DNA of 64,000 nt from Streptomyces olivoverticillatus (lineage in GTDB: Bacteria; Actinomycetota; Actinomycetes; Streptomycetales; Streptomycetaceae), in NCBI RefSeq assembly GCF_014203555.1, contig NZ_JACHJH010000006.1:248001-312000 (forward strand), read 5' to 3'. Positions 42,728 to 50,506 of the stretch are shown piece after piece; the first letter of the stretch is position 1; every line of letters begins with the position of its first letter. A model generated the notes under the pieces. That model was not told the DNA's origin. It saw only the letters and a list, made by a program, of their open reading frames with translations, and searched no databases. The position numbers and the translations under genes were made by a program.

Positions 42728-43555
42728 TCAGGACTTCGAGACGACCGCCTTGTCGATCACCACGGTCGCCTGGGGGGCGCCGTCCCCGGCCCCCGACTGC
42801 TCGCCCGCGGCGGCGATCTTCTTGAGGGTCTTCATGCCCTCGGCCCCGATCGTGCCGAAGGGCGTGTAGTTGGGGGGCAGCGGGCTGTCCTGGTAGACGA
42901 GGAAGAACTGGCTGCCGCCGGAGTTGCGGCCCTGGCCCGACTGCTCGTCGAACCGGTTGGCCATCGCCACCGTGCCCGCCGGGTAGACGCTCCCCTTGAG
43001 CCTGGGGTCCTTGAGGTTCTCGTCCGGAATGGTGTAACCCGGCCCACCCGCGCCGGTGCCCTTCGGGTCACCGCACTGCAGCACGTAGATGTTGGCCGTC
43101 GTCAGCCGACTGCACTTGCTGTGGTCGAGGAAGCCCTCCTTCGCCAGGAAGTCGAAGGAGTTGACCGTGTGCGGGGCGGCCGCGGCGTCGAGCTTGAGGT
43201 CGATCGAGCCGCACGTCGTCTTGAGGTCCATCGCGTACGAGGCGGACTTGTCGATGCTCATCTCCGGCTCCGACTTCCACGTCTTGGTGGAAGGCGACCC
43301 GGGGGCGGGCTTGCCGCACGGGTCCGGGACCTTCTTGGGCGTGGGGGTGTCGGAGGCGTCGGCGCGGTCGCTCTTGTTGCCCTCCAGGACGCCCGTGGCG
43401 TACGCGGTGGCACCCGCGGCGAGGACCAGCGTCAGGCCGCCGGCGATCGCCGCGTTGCGGAGTCGGGCCTTGCGGCGCGCCGCCTCGCGGCGCTGCTGCT
43501 GCCGCTCGTACTTCTCCCGGGCGAGCTGCCGCCGCCGCTGCTCGTTACTGACCAC
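42728..43555 (-). CDS. Membrane-anchored cyclophilin-type peptidyl-prolyl isomerase
   Basis: 275 aa. A very basic cytoplasmic N-terminus (RRRQLAREKYERQQQRREAARRKARLR), one helix (about 34-55), a Ser/Thr/Pro linker and an external cyclophilin domain (about 105-270) with the VNSFDFLAKEGFLDHSKCSRL block, GTGAGGPGYTIPDE and GRNSGGSQFFLVYQD. It should catalyse prolyl isomerisation of exported proteins, which fits its place near SecDF. The equivalent of the usual catalytic Arg is in KCSRL. GTG start with GAGGAG nine bases upstream. Confidence 0.9.
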   Translation of the reverse strand: MVSNEQRRRQLAREKYERQQQRREAARRKARLRNAAIAGGLTLVLAAGATAYATGVLEGNKSDRADASDTPTPKKVPDPCGKPAPGSPSTKTWKSEPEMSIDKSASYAMDLKTTCGSIDLKLDAAAAPHTVNSFDFLAKEGFLDHSKCSRLTTANIYVLQCGDPKGTGAGGPGYTIPDENLKDPRLKGSVYPAGTVAMANRFDEQSGQGRNSGGSQFFLVYQDSPLPPNYTPFGTIGAEGMKTLKKIAAAGEQSGAGDGAPQATVVIDKAVVSKS

Positions 43556-43739
43556 CGGGTCGTCTCCTCGTCAGCCGTCTGGTCCGTGTGCGATCCATGC
43601 TCTGAGCCGCGCATCGCGAGTGTCCGTACCGTATACGGGTTCGCGGCGGCGGGAGTGCCGCCGGTAGGCTCTTAGGCGGTCGGGTGTCTCAGCGGGGCTC
43701 CCGCCTCACACTCCTACTGGCCGACCTTTAAGGACGAAC

Positions 43740-44450
43740 GTGCTCATTGCCGGGTTCCCTGCCGGAGCCTGGGGGACCAACTGTTACCTGGTCGCCCCGG
43801 CCGCAGGCGAGGAGTGCGTGATCATCGACCCGGGCCATCAGGCCGCCGAGGGCGTCGAGGAAGCACTGCGCAAGCATCGGCTCAAGCCCGTCGCCGTCGT
43901 CCTCACCCATGGCCACATCGACCACGTCGCCTCGGTCGTCCCGGTGTGCGGCGCGCACGACGTCCCGGCCTGGATCCACCCCGCGGACCGCTTCATGATG
44001 AGCGACCCGGAGAAGGCCCTCGGCCGCTCCATAGGGCAGCAGCTCATGGGCGAACTGACCGTGGGGGAGCCCGACGACGTCAAGGAGCTGTCCGACGGCG
44101 CCCGGCTCGACCTCGCGGGCATGGAGTTCACCGTCGCGCACGCGCCCGGCCATACCAAGGGGTCGGTGACCTTCCGGATGCCCGAGAGCCCCGACGTCCC
44201 GTCGGTGTTCTTCTCGGGCGACCTGTTGTTCGCCGGCTCCATCGGACGCACCGACCTGCCCGGCGGTGACCACGCCGAGATGCTCCAGTCGCTGGCCCGT
44301 GTGTGCCTGCCCCTGGACGACTCGACCGTGGTGCTGTCCGGCCACGGCCCCCAGACGACCATCGGCCGCGAGCGCGCCACCAATCCCTACCTCCGGGACG
44401 TGGCCGCCGGCCTTGGAGCCGGATCCCCGGCTCCGCGACGAGGAATGTGA
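43740..44450 (+). CDS. MBL-fold metallo-hydrolase (glyoxalase II-like)
   Basis: 236 aa. The HxHxDH motif (THGHIDHVAS), a second His in APGHTKGS, Asp in FSGDLLFAGSIGR and the last His in LSGHGPQTTIG define an active binuclear MBL site. Close relatives are hydroxyacylglutathione-hydrolase-like thioesterases; Streptomyces lacks glutathione, so the substrate is probably a mycothiol or other thioester. GTG start with AAGGA; its stop is overlapped by an in-frame GTG of hisS. Confidence 0.88.
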   Translation: MLIAGFPAGAWGTNCYLVAPAAGEECVIIDPGHQAAEGVEEALRKHRLKPVAVVLTHGHIDHVASVVPVCGAHDVPAWIHPADRFMMSDPEKALGRSIGQQLMGELTVGEPDDVKELSDGARLDLAGMEFTVAHAPGHTKGSVTFRMPESPDVPSVFFSGDLLFAGSIGRTDLPGGDHAEMLQSLARVCLPLDDSTVVLSGHGPQTTIGRERATNPYLRDVAAGLGAGSPAPRRGM

Positions 44451-44461
44451 CGAAAGCTTCC

Positions 44462-45730
44462 GTGAGCACCTTCAAGGCCCCCCGGGGCACCTACGACCTG
44501 ACCCCGCCGGACTCCGCGGTCTACCTGGCCGTCCGCGAGGCCATCTCCGCCCCCCTCAAGCGGGCCGGCTACGGCTACATCGAGACCCCCGGTTTCGAGC
44601 AGGTGGAGCTGTTCTCCCGCGGCGTCGGCGAGTCCACCGACATCGTGACCAAGGAGATGTACACCCTCACCCAGCGCAGCGAAGGCAGCGAGCGGCTCGC
44701 CCTGCGCCCCGAGGGCACCGCCTCCGTGCTGCGCGCCACGCTGGAGGCCAACCTCCACAAGGCGGGCAACCTCCCCGTCAAGCTCTGGTACTCCGGCTCG
44801 TACTACCGCTACGAGCGCCCGCAGAAGGGCCGCTACCGCCACTTCTCGCAGGTCGGTGCCGAGGCCATCGGTGCCGAGGACCCGGCGCTGGACGCCGAGC
44901 TGATCATCCTGGCCGTCGACGCCTACAAGTCGCTCGGCCTGACGAACTTCCGCCTGCTGCTGAACTCGCTCGGCGACAAGGAGTGCCGCCCCGCCTACCG
45001 GGCCGCCCTGCAGGACTTCCTGCGCGGCCTGGAGCTGGACGAGGACACCCGCCGCCGCGTCGAGATCAACCCGCTGCGCGTGCTCGACGACAAGCGCGAC
45101 GACGTGCAGAAGCAGCTCGTCGGCGCCCCCATGCTCCGCGACCACCTGTGCGAGGCGTGCAAGGAGTACCACGAGCAGGTGCGCGAGCTGCTGACCGCCG
45201 CCGGCGTCGCCTTCCAGGACGACGAGAAGCTGGTGCGCGGCCTGGACTACTACACCCGCACCACCTTCGAGTTCGTCCACGACGGCCTCGGCTCGCAGTC
45301 CGCGGTCGGCGGCGGCGGCCGCTACGACGGCCTGTCCGAGATGATCGGCGGCCCCGCGCTGCCGTCCGTCGGCTGGGCGCTCGGCGTGGACCGCACGGTG
45401 CTGGCGCTCCAGGCGGAGGGCATCGAGCTCGAACTGCCCCCCGTCACCCAGGTCTTCGCGGTGCCGCTGGGCGAGGAGGCCCGCCGGGTGCTCTTCGGCG
45501 TGGTGACCGAGCTGCGCCGGGCGGGCATCGCCACCGACTTCGCGTTCGGCGGCAAGGGCCTGAAGAACGCCATGAAGTCGGCCAACCGTTCGGGCGCCCG
45601 CTACGCGCTCGTCGCGGGCGAGCGCGACCTGGCCGAGGGCGTGGTGCAGCTCAAGGACCTGGAAAGCGGCGAGCAGCGGGCCGTCCCGTTTGACACCGTC
45701 GTGAGTGAACTCAAGGCCGCACAGGGCTGA
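44462..45730 (+). CDS. hisS: Histidyl-tRNA synthetase
   Basis: 422 aa. Class II synthetase with motif 2 (SYYRYERPQKGRYRHFSQVG), the histidine A motif LVRGLDYYTRTTFEFV and motif 3 around LPSVGWALGVDR, followed by the anticodon-binding domain. Charges tRNA-His. I chose GTG 44462 (MSTFKAPRG), which fits the family N-terminus. GTG 44447, which overlaps the MBL stop as GTGA and has AGGA close by, would add five residues and may be used for coupling. Confidence 0.95.
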   Translation: MSTFKAPRGTYDLTPPDSAVYLAVREAISAPLKRAGYGYIETPGFEQVELFSRGVGESTDIVTKEMYTLTQRSEGSERLALRPEGTASVLRATLEANLHKAGNLPVKLWYSGSYYRYERPQKGRYRHFSQVGAEAIGAEDPALDAELIILAVDAYKSLGLTNFRLLLNSLGDKECRPAYRAALQDFLRGLELDEDTRRRVEINPLRVLDDKRDDVQKQLVGAPMLRDHLCEACKEYHEQVRELLTAAGVAFQDDEKLVRGLDYYTRTTFEFVHDGLGSQSAVGGGGRYDGLSEMIGGPALPSVGWALGVDRTVLALQAEGIELELPPVTQVFAVPLGEEARRVLFGVVTELRRAGIATDFAFGGKGLKNAMKSANRSGARYALVAGERDLAEGVVQLKDLESGEQRAVPFDTVVSELKAAQG

Positions 45731-45788
45731 TTGCCAGGCCCCTGGTGCACAATGGGCGCAACGACCGACTGATGGGACCCACGGCGCT

Positions 45789-46439
45789 ATGACCACTTCG
45801 GCTCTCGACCGTTCCGACACCGACGACGTGGAGCGGGACGGCCCCGGCACCGGTGCCGTGGGAGGCAGCCGGGCGTTCGCCCTGCTGCTGGTGATCACCG
45901 GTGCGCTGGGGGTGCTGGCGTCCTGGGTCATCACGCTCGACAAGTTCAAGCTGCTGGAAGACCCGAACTTCGTACCGGGCTGCAGCCTGAACCCCATCGT
46001 GTCCTGCGGCAACATCATGAAGAGCGAGCAGGCCCACGCCTTCGGGTTCCCCAACCCGATGCTGGGCCTCGCCACCTACAGCGTGATCGTCGCCATCGGG
46101 CTCGGCCTGCTCGGCGGGGCCCGCTTCCCCCGGTGGTACTGGCTGGGCATGGAGGCCGGCTGCCTCTTCGGCGTCGGCTTCGTCACGTGGCTGCAGTACC
46201 AGTCGCTGTACGTGATCGGCTCGCTGTGCCTGTGGTGCTGCCTGGCCTGGGTCGCCACGATCGTCATGTTCTGCTACGTGACCGTGCAGAACATCCGGCA
46301 CCGCTTCATCCCGGTCCCGGAGGGGCTGCGCCGCGGCCTCCTGGAGTTCCACTGGGTGGTGCCGGTGCTGTGGGTCGGCGTGATCGGCATGCTGATCCTC
46401 ACCAAGTGGTGGTGGTTCTGGACAGGCGGCACGCCCTGA
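45789..46439 (+). CDS. Vitamin K epoxide reductase (VKOR) family protein
   Basis: 216 aa, four to five membrane helices. Active-site CXXC is Cys147-Leu-Trp-Cys150 (GSLCLWC) and the loop cysteines Cys65 and Cys73 (CSLNPIVSCG), in the VKOR arrangement. In bacteria VKOR re-oxidises DsbA-like proteins using quinones, so it supplies disulfide bonds to exported proteins. No Dsb partner is fused or adjacent; the nearest DsbA-like gene is about 37 kb away in this window and lacks a signal peptide. ATG 45789. Confidence 0.9.
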   Translation: MTTSALDRSDTDDVERDGPGTGAVGGSRAFALLLVITGALGVLASWVITLDKFKLLEDPNFVPGCSLNPIVSCGNIMKSEQAHAFGFPNPMLGLATYSVIVAIGLGLLGGARFPRWYWLGMEAGCLFGVGFVTWLQYQSLYVIGSLCLWCCLAWVATIVMFCYVTVQNIRHRFIPVPEGLRRGLLEFHWVVPVLWVGVIGMLILTKWWWFWTGGTP

Positions 46440-46524
46440 CGCGCGCCCGCGCCCTGGCTTGACCTACGCCGTCGGACCTTCGGGTCCGGCGGCGTTGTCA
46501 GTGCCGTGGCATAGGGTTTCGAGC

Positions 46525-47895
46525 GTGGAGCCCGACCTGTTCACCGCAGCCGCAGAGGACCGCCAGGAGAAGGATCCGGCGGGCAGCCCTCTGGCCGTTC
46601 GCATGCGCCCCCGCACCCTCGACGAGGTCGTCGGCCAGGGGCACCTCCTCAAGCCGGGCTCGCCGATGCGCAGACTTGTCGAGAGGGGGGCAGAGGGGAG
46701 CGGCGGCCCGGCCGGGCCCTCCTCGGTGATCCTCTGGGGCCCGCCCGGCATCGGCAAGACGACGCTGGCCTATGTGGTCAGCCAGGCCACCAACAAGCGC
46801 TTCGTGGAGCTGTCCGCGATCACCGCCGGGGTCAAGGAGGTGCGGGCCGTCATCGACGGCGCCCGCCGGGCCTCGGGCGGTTACGGCAAGGAGACCGTCC
46901 TCTTCCTGGACGAGATCCACCGTTTCAGCAAGGCCCAGCAGGACTCCCTGCTGCCCGCCGTGGAGAACCGCTGGGTCACCCTGATCGCGGCCACCACCGA
47001 GAACCCCTACTTCTCGATCATCTCCCCGCTGCTGTCGCGCTCGCTGCTGCTGACGCTCCAGGCGCTCACCGACGATGATCTGCGCGCCCTGATCTGGCGG
47101 GCGCTGGCCGATGAGCGCGGGCTCGGCGGTGCCGTGACCCTGCCAAAGGACGCCGAGGCGCACCTGCTGCGCATCGCGGGGGGCGACGCCCGGCGGGCGC
47201 TGACGGCCCTGGAGGCCGGTGCGGGCTCCGCCCTCGCCAAGGGCGAGGGCGAGGTCAGCCTGGAGACCCTGGAGGGCGCCGTCGACCGCGCCGCGGTGAA
47301 GTACGACCGCGACGGCGATCAGCACTACGACGTGGCCAGCGCCCTCATCAAGTCGATCCGCGGCTCGGACGTGGACGCGACGCTGCACTACCTGGCCCGC
47401 ATGATCGAGGCGGGGGAGGACCCCCGGTTCATCGCCCGGCGCCTGATGATCTCGGCGAGCGAGGACATCGGGCTGGCGGACCCCACGGCCTTGCAGACCG
47501 CCGTCGCGGGCGCGCAGGCGGTGGCGCTGATCGGCTTCCCCGAGGCCCGGATCACGCTCAGCCAGGTCGCCGTGGCGCTGGCCCTGGCGCCCAAGTCCAA
47601 TGCGGCGTATCTCGCGATCGACGCCGCGTTGGCGGACGTCCGGGCGGGGCTGGCGGGGCCGGTTCCGCCGCATCTGCGGGACGGGCACTACAAGGGTGCC
47701 GAAAAGCTCGGCCATGCGCAGGGCTATGTCTATCCGCACGACCTTCCCGGCGGCATCGCCGCCCAGCAGTACGCGCCGGATGCCATTCACGGCAAGCGCT
47801 ATTACGAGCCGACGCGCCACGGGGCGGAGGCGCGGTACGCGGATGTGGTCGAGCGCGTCCGGGACCGGCTGCGCGGCGAGCAGCCGAAGGAGTAG
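46525..47895 (+). CDS. rarA: Replication-associated recombination protein RarA
   Basis: 456 aa AAA+ ATPase of the MgsA/RarA type. Starts EPDLFTAAA with the conserved RPRTLDEVVGQ segment, Walker A WGPPGIGKTT, Walker B LFLDEIHRF, arginine-finger helix, then the C-terminal tetramerisation domain (YDVASALIKSIRGSDVDATLHYLARMIEAGEDPR... as a spaced signature). Acts at stalled replication forks. GTG 46525 is used with no ribosome binding site; a -10-like TAGGGT sits a few bases upstream, so the message may be leaderless. Confidence 0.95.
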   Translation: MEPDLFTAAAEDRQEKDPAGSPLAVRMRPRTLDEVVGQGHLLKPGSPMRRLVERGAEGSGGPAGPSSVILWGPPGIGKTTLAYVVSQATNKRFVELSAITAGVKEVRAVIDGARRASGGYGKETVLFLDEIHRFSKAQQDSLLPAVENRWVTLIAATTENPYFSIISPLLSRSLLLTLQALTDDDLRALIWRALADERGLGGAVTLPKDAEAHLLRIAGGDARRALTALEAGAGSALAKGEGEVSLETLEGAVDRAAVKYDRDGDQHYDVASALIKSIRGSDVDATLHYLARMIEAGEDPRFIARRLMISASEDIGLADPTALQTAVAGAQAVALIGFPEARITLSQVAVALALAPKSNAAYLAIDAALADVRAGLAGPVPPHLRDGHYKGAEKLGHAQGYVYPHDLPGGIAAQQYAPDAIHGKRYYEPTRHGAEARYADVVERVRDRLRGEQPKE

Positions 47896-47955
47896 CCGGC
47901 CCCCGGCCGTCGACGGCCGGACGGGCCGCCGGATCCGGCCCGTCCGGCCCCGGCG

Positions 47956-48798
47956 TCAGGAAGCCGCCGATTCGAAGAGGCGGTGCATCTCGGCGCGGAG
48001 GCCCGCGATGTCGCGGACCGGCTGCGGGAATTCGAAGCGTGCGTCGAAGGAGCGGTCCGCCGGGCTGCCGCCGCCGTGGCGCCGGGTGAAGCGCACCCGC
48101 AGTCCGAAGCGGTCCAGGGCGAGGGGCGTCACCTGCTCGTAATCGCCGTCGTCGTGGCCGCCGCCGAGCAGCGTGCCCAGGCCGCGCACCTGGTCGCCGT
48201 GGCCGGCGGCCAGGTGCTGCAGCAGCTCCGTCTCGTGGCAGGCCAGCGGGTCCGCCGAGGCGGTGGCGAAGGCCTCCGGCTCGACGTGGTCGGCGCCCCA
48301 CAGGTCGTCTACGCTCACCTCGCCCGGCTCCAGGCGCAGCAGCATCCGCCCCGGCTCCGCGACCCCGGGCACGCAGGTGAGCCAGCCGGAGATCCAAGCC
48401 CGGCCCCGGATACGGTCGGGTACGGAGACCGGCGCCACGTCGGTGATCTCCAGCACAGCGGCCAGTTCGTCGTCCTGGGCGTGCGTGGCGGCCCGTACGG
48501 CCGGGGAATCGGCGGGCAGCAGCAGGAACACCTCGCCGTCCGGGCCCACGGTGCGGACCTCGGGCGCCGGCCGGTCGGCCCCGGCGGCCCGGAGCCCGGG
48601 CACGAGCAGTACCGAGGAGCATGTACTCTGTACGAGAGTTCGTGTGCGCTCGGCTGCTGACGGCATCCGTGCGATTTCAAGTCCGCTGGGACGCGGCTGA
48701 CCACGATCTGATCGGACCTCCGTCGCGTCGACGCCTTGAGCTGCGTCGGCCTTCTTCGTGCTGTCCGTGATGTGACTGGTGTTCCCCGGACGAGACAT
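47956..48798 (-). CDS. DUF2470-domain protein under an iron box
   Basis: 280 aa. The C-terminal 80 residues (DPLACHETELLQHLAAGHGDQV... to FTRRHGGGSPADRSFDARFEFP) are a DUF2470 domain, found in HugZ-like haem-degrading or flavin-reductase-type split-barrel proteins. The N-terminal part has GEVFLLLPADSPAVRAA, also typical. So a role in haem or iron use is likely. ATG 48798 has AAGGAG six bases upstream. An almost perfect DmdR iron box (48813-48831) lies 15 bases upstream of the ATG, predicting repression when iron is plentiful. It is divergent from rpsD. Confidence 0.85.
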   Translation of the reverse strand: MSRPGNTSHITDSTKKADAAQGVDATEVRSDRGQPRPSGLEIARMPSAAERTRTLVQSTCSSVLLVPGLRAAGADRPAPEVRTVGPDGEVFLLLPADSPAVRAATHAQDDELAAVLEITDVAPVSVPDRIRGRAWISGWLTCVPGVAEPGRMLLRLEPGEVSVDDLWGADHVEPEAFATASADPLACHETELLQHLAAGHGDQVRGLGTLLGGGHDDGDYEQVTPLALDRFGLRVRFTRRHGGGSPADRSFDARFEFPQPVRDIAGLRAEMHRLFESAAS

Positions 48799-48812
48799 GC
48801 GATCTCCTTGAG

Positions 48813-48831
48813 TAAGGTGAGCCTAACCTAA
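48813..48831 (-). promoter_or_regulatory. DmdR/IdeR-type iron box, shared by DUF2470 gene and rpsD
   Basis: Read on the minus strand: TTAGGTTAGGCTCACCTTA, one mismatch (18/19) to the Streptomyces iron-box consensus TTAGGTTAGGCTCACCTAA. It lies in the divergent promoter region, ending 3 bp before a -10-like TACAAT that faces rpsD. Confidence 0.88.
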
Positions 48832-48833
48832 CC

Positions 48834-48839
48834 TACAAT
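48834..48839 (+). promoter_or_regulatory. Candidate -10 box of rpsD
   Basis: TACAAT, sixteen bases before the rpsD start. It would place the iron box over the -35 to -12 region of rpsD, so a bound repressor could also cover this promoter. Confidence 0.45.
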
Positions 48840-48854
48840 GGAGGTCTGGAGAAC

Positions 48855-49469
48855 GTGCCTAACCAGTCGCGTCCCAAGGTCAAGAAGTCTCGCGCGCTCG
48901 GCATCGCGCTGACCCCGAAGGCTGTCAAGTACTTCGAGGCCCGCCCCTACCCGCCGGGCGAGCACGGCCGTGGCCGCAAGCAGAACTCGGACTACAAGGT
49001 CCGTCTGCTCGAGAAGCAGCGTCTGCGCGCCCAGTACGACATCAGCGAGCGCCAGATGGCCCGCGCCTACGACCGTGCCAAGAAGGCCGAGGGCAAGACG
49101 GGTGAGGCGCTGGTCGTCGAGCTCGAGCGCCGCCTCGACGCCCTGGTCCTGCGTTCGGGCATCGCCCGCACCATCTACCAGGCCCGCCAGATGGTCGTCC
49201 ACGGCCACATCGAGGTCAACGGTGGCAAGGTCGACAAGCCGTCCTTCCGCGTCCGTCCCGACGACGTCGTGATGGTCCGCGAGCGCAGCCGCACCAAGCC
49301 CCTCTTCGAGGTCTCCCGCGCCGGTGGCTTCGCCGCCGAGGGCGAGACCCCGCGCTACCTCCAGGTCAACCTGGCCGCGCTGGCCTTCCGCCTGGACCGC
49401 GAGCCGAACCGCAAGGAGATCCCCGTGATCTGCGACGAGCAGCTCGTCGTCGAGTACTACGCCCGCTGA
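48855..49469 (+). CDS. rpsD: 30S ribosomal protein S4
   Basis: 204 aa. Basic N-terminus NQSRPKVKKSRALGIALTPK, RPYPPGEHGRGRKQ and the S4 RNA-binding domain (LDALVLRSGIARTIYQARQMVVHGHIEVNG). It binds 16S rRNA early in 30S assembly. It is the C- form, lacking the N-terminal zinc-binding cysteines. It stands alone, away from the alpha operon, as usual in Streptomyces. GTG 48855, with GGAG and GAGGT upstream. Confidence 0.98.
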   Translation: MPNQSRPKVKKSRALGIALTPKAVKYFEARPYPPGEHGRGRKQNSDYKVRLLEKQRLRAQYDISERQMARAYDRAKKAEGKTGEALVVELERRLDALVLRSGIARTIYQARQMVVHGHIEVNGGKVDKPSFRVRPDDVVMVRERSRTKPLFEVSRAGGFAAEGETPRYLQVNLAALAFRLDREPNRKEIPVICDEQLVVEYYAR

Positions 49470-49496
49470 CCCGGACGTCGCACTCTCCTTTTCGCC

Positions 49497-49544
49497 CAGC
49501 CCGTCGTCTTCGCCGTCCCTCGTGGTCGGCGAGCCGGCGGGCTG
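49497..49544 (+). terminator. Imperfect hairpin after rpsD
   Basis: Outer CAGCCCG/CGGGCTG and inner TTCGCCG/CGGCGAG arms, beginning 28 bases after the stop. Confidence 0.55.
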
Positions 49545-49554
49545 GCGCGTTTAC

Positions 49555-49608
49555 GGCCTTTCCCCGCGGCCAAGGCCCTTCCCCGCGGCTGCGGCCTTTC
49601 CCCGCGGC
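49555..49608 (+). repeat. 19-bp tandem repeat, three copies
   Basis: GGCC(T/C)TTCCCCGCGGC at 49555, 49574 and 49593, each 19 bp apart and each holding a CCGCGG palindrome, between rpsD and the next gene. Confidence 0.85.
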
Positions 49609-49724
49609 GTAATGCGGTACGGGCCGCGAGGCCCGGCGCGATAAGGTCGGTACCCGACGTTTATTTCGATGGACGCGATGTCCATTCCGATGGACAGCGA
49701 CGATTTTGCAGGGAGCGGTGCAGC

Positions 49725-50171
49725 GTGTCCGGTGGAGAAGTGGCCGGGATCCTCGTGGCCGTCTTCTGGGCGATCCTGGTGTCCTTCCTCGCCTTGGTGC
49801 TGGTGCGGCTCGCGCAGGCGCTGAGGGCGGCCACCAAGCTCGTCACCGACGTCTGCGAACAGGCCGTGCCGCTGCTCGCCGACGCCTCCGCGACCGTCCG
49901 CTCCGCGAACACCCAGCTCGCCCGCGTCGACTCGATCACCGCGGACGTCCAGGAGGTCACGGCCAACGCCTCCGCGCTCTCCTCGACCGTCTCCTCCGCC
50001 TTCGGCGGGCCGCTGGTCAAGGTCGCCGCGTTCGGCTACGGCGTACGGCGCGCGATCGGGCGCAAGACGGACCCCGTGGCATCGCCGGGCACCGTCTTCG
50101 TCGGCCGGGCCGTCGACCAGAAACTCCCGTCCGCCCGCCGGGGCGGCCGCCGCACCCGTGGGAAGGGTTGA
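49725..50171 (+). CDS. DUF948-domain protein
   Basis: 148 aa. A membrane helix near the N-terminus (VAGILVAVFWAILVSFLALVLV) is followed by a helical, coiled-coil-like segment (LRAATKLVTDVCEQAVPLLADASATVRSANTQLARVD) and a basic tail. DUF948 proteins resemble the N-terminal helix of methyl-accepting or general-stress proteins; no function is known. GTG 49725 with GGGAGC upstream. Its stop is 8 bp before the next start. Confidence 0.8.
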   Translation: MSGGEVAGILVAVFWAILVSFLALVLVRLAQALRAATKLVTDVCEQAVPLLADASATVRSANTQLARVDSITADVQEVTANASALSSTVSSAFGGPLVKVAAFGYGVRRAIGRKTDPVASPGTVFVGRAVDQKLPSARRGGRRTRGKG

Positions 50172-50179
50172 CCCCAGAA

Positions 50180-50506
50180 ATGTTCCGCCGCACGTTCTGG
50201 TTCACCACCGGTGTAGCAGCCGGTGTCTGGGCCACCACCAAGGTCAACCGCAAGCTCGCCAAGCTCACCCCGGAGAGCCTGGCCCTGCAGGCGGCGGACC
50301 GCGCTGTCATCGCGGGCCGGAAGGTCAAGCTCTTCGCCCTCGACGTCCGCGACGGCATGGCGCATCGCGAAGCAGCACTCAAGGACGCGCTCGGCCTGAG
50401 CGCACCGCCGCCCGAGCCCGAGCGCGGCGCACTCCCCGAGCAGCGCCGCCTGGTCGCTCTCGAACAGCACACCTACAACTCGCTCACCCGGAAAGAGGAC
50501 CACTGA
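50180..50506 (+). CDS. Small conserved protein upstream of alaS
   Basis: 108 aa. N-terminal hydrophobic segment (RRTFWFTTGVAAGVWATT) followed by a charged, helical part (KLTPESLALQAADRAVIAGRKVKLFALDVRDGMAHRE) and a Pro-Glu-rich tail. It resembles short proteins usually found just upstream of alaS in Streptomyces (the so-called DUF6167 group). Function unknown. ATG 50180; a TTG at 50168 overlapping the upstream stop is an alternative start. Stop overlaps alaS by 1 bp (TGATG). Confidence 0.75.
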   Translation: MFRRTFWFTTGVAAGVWATTKVNRKLAKLTPESLALQAADRAVIAGRKVKLFALDVRDGMAHREAALKDALGLSAPPPEPERGALPEQRRLVALEQHTYNSLTRKEDH

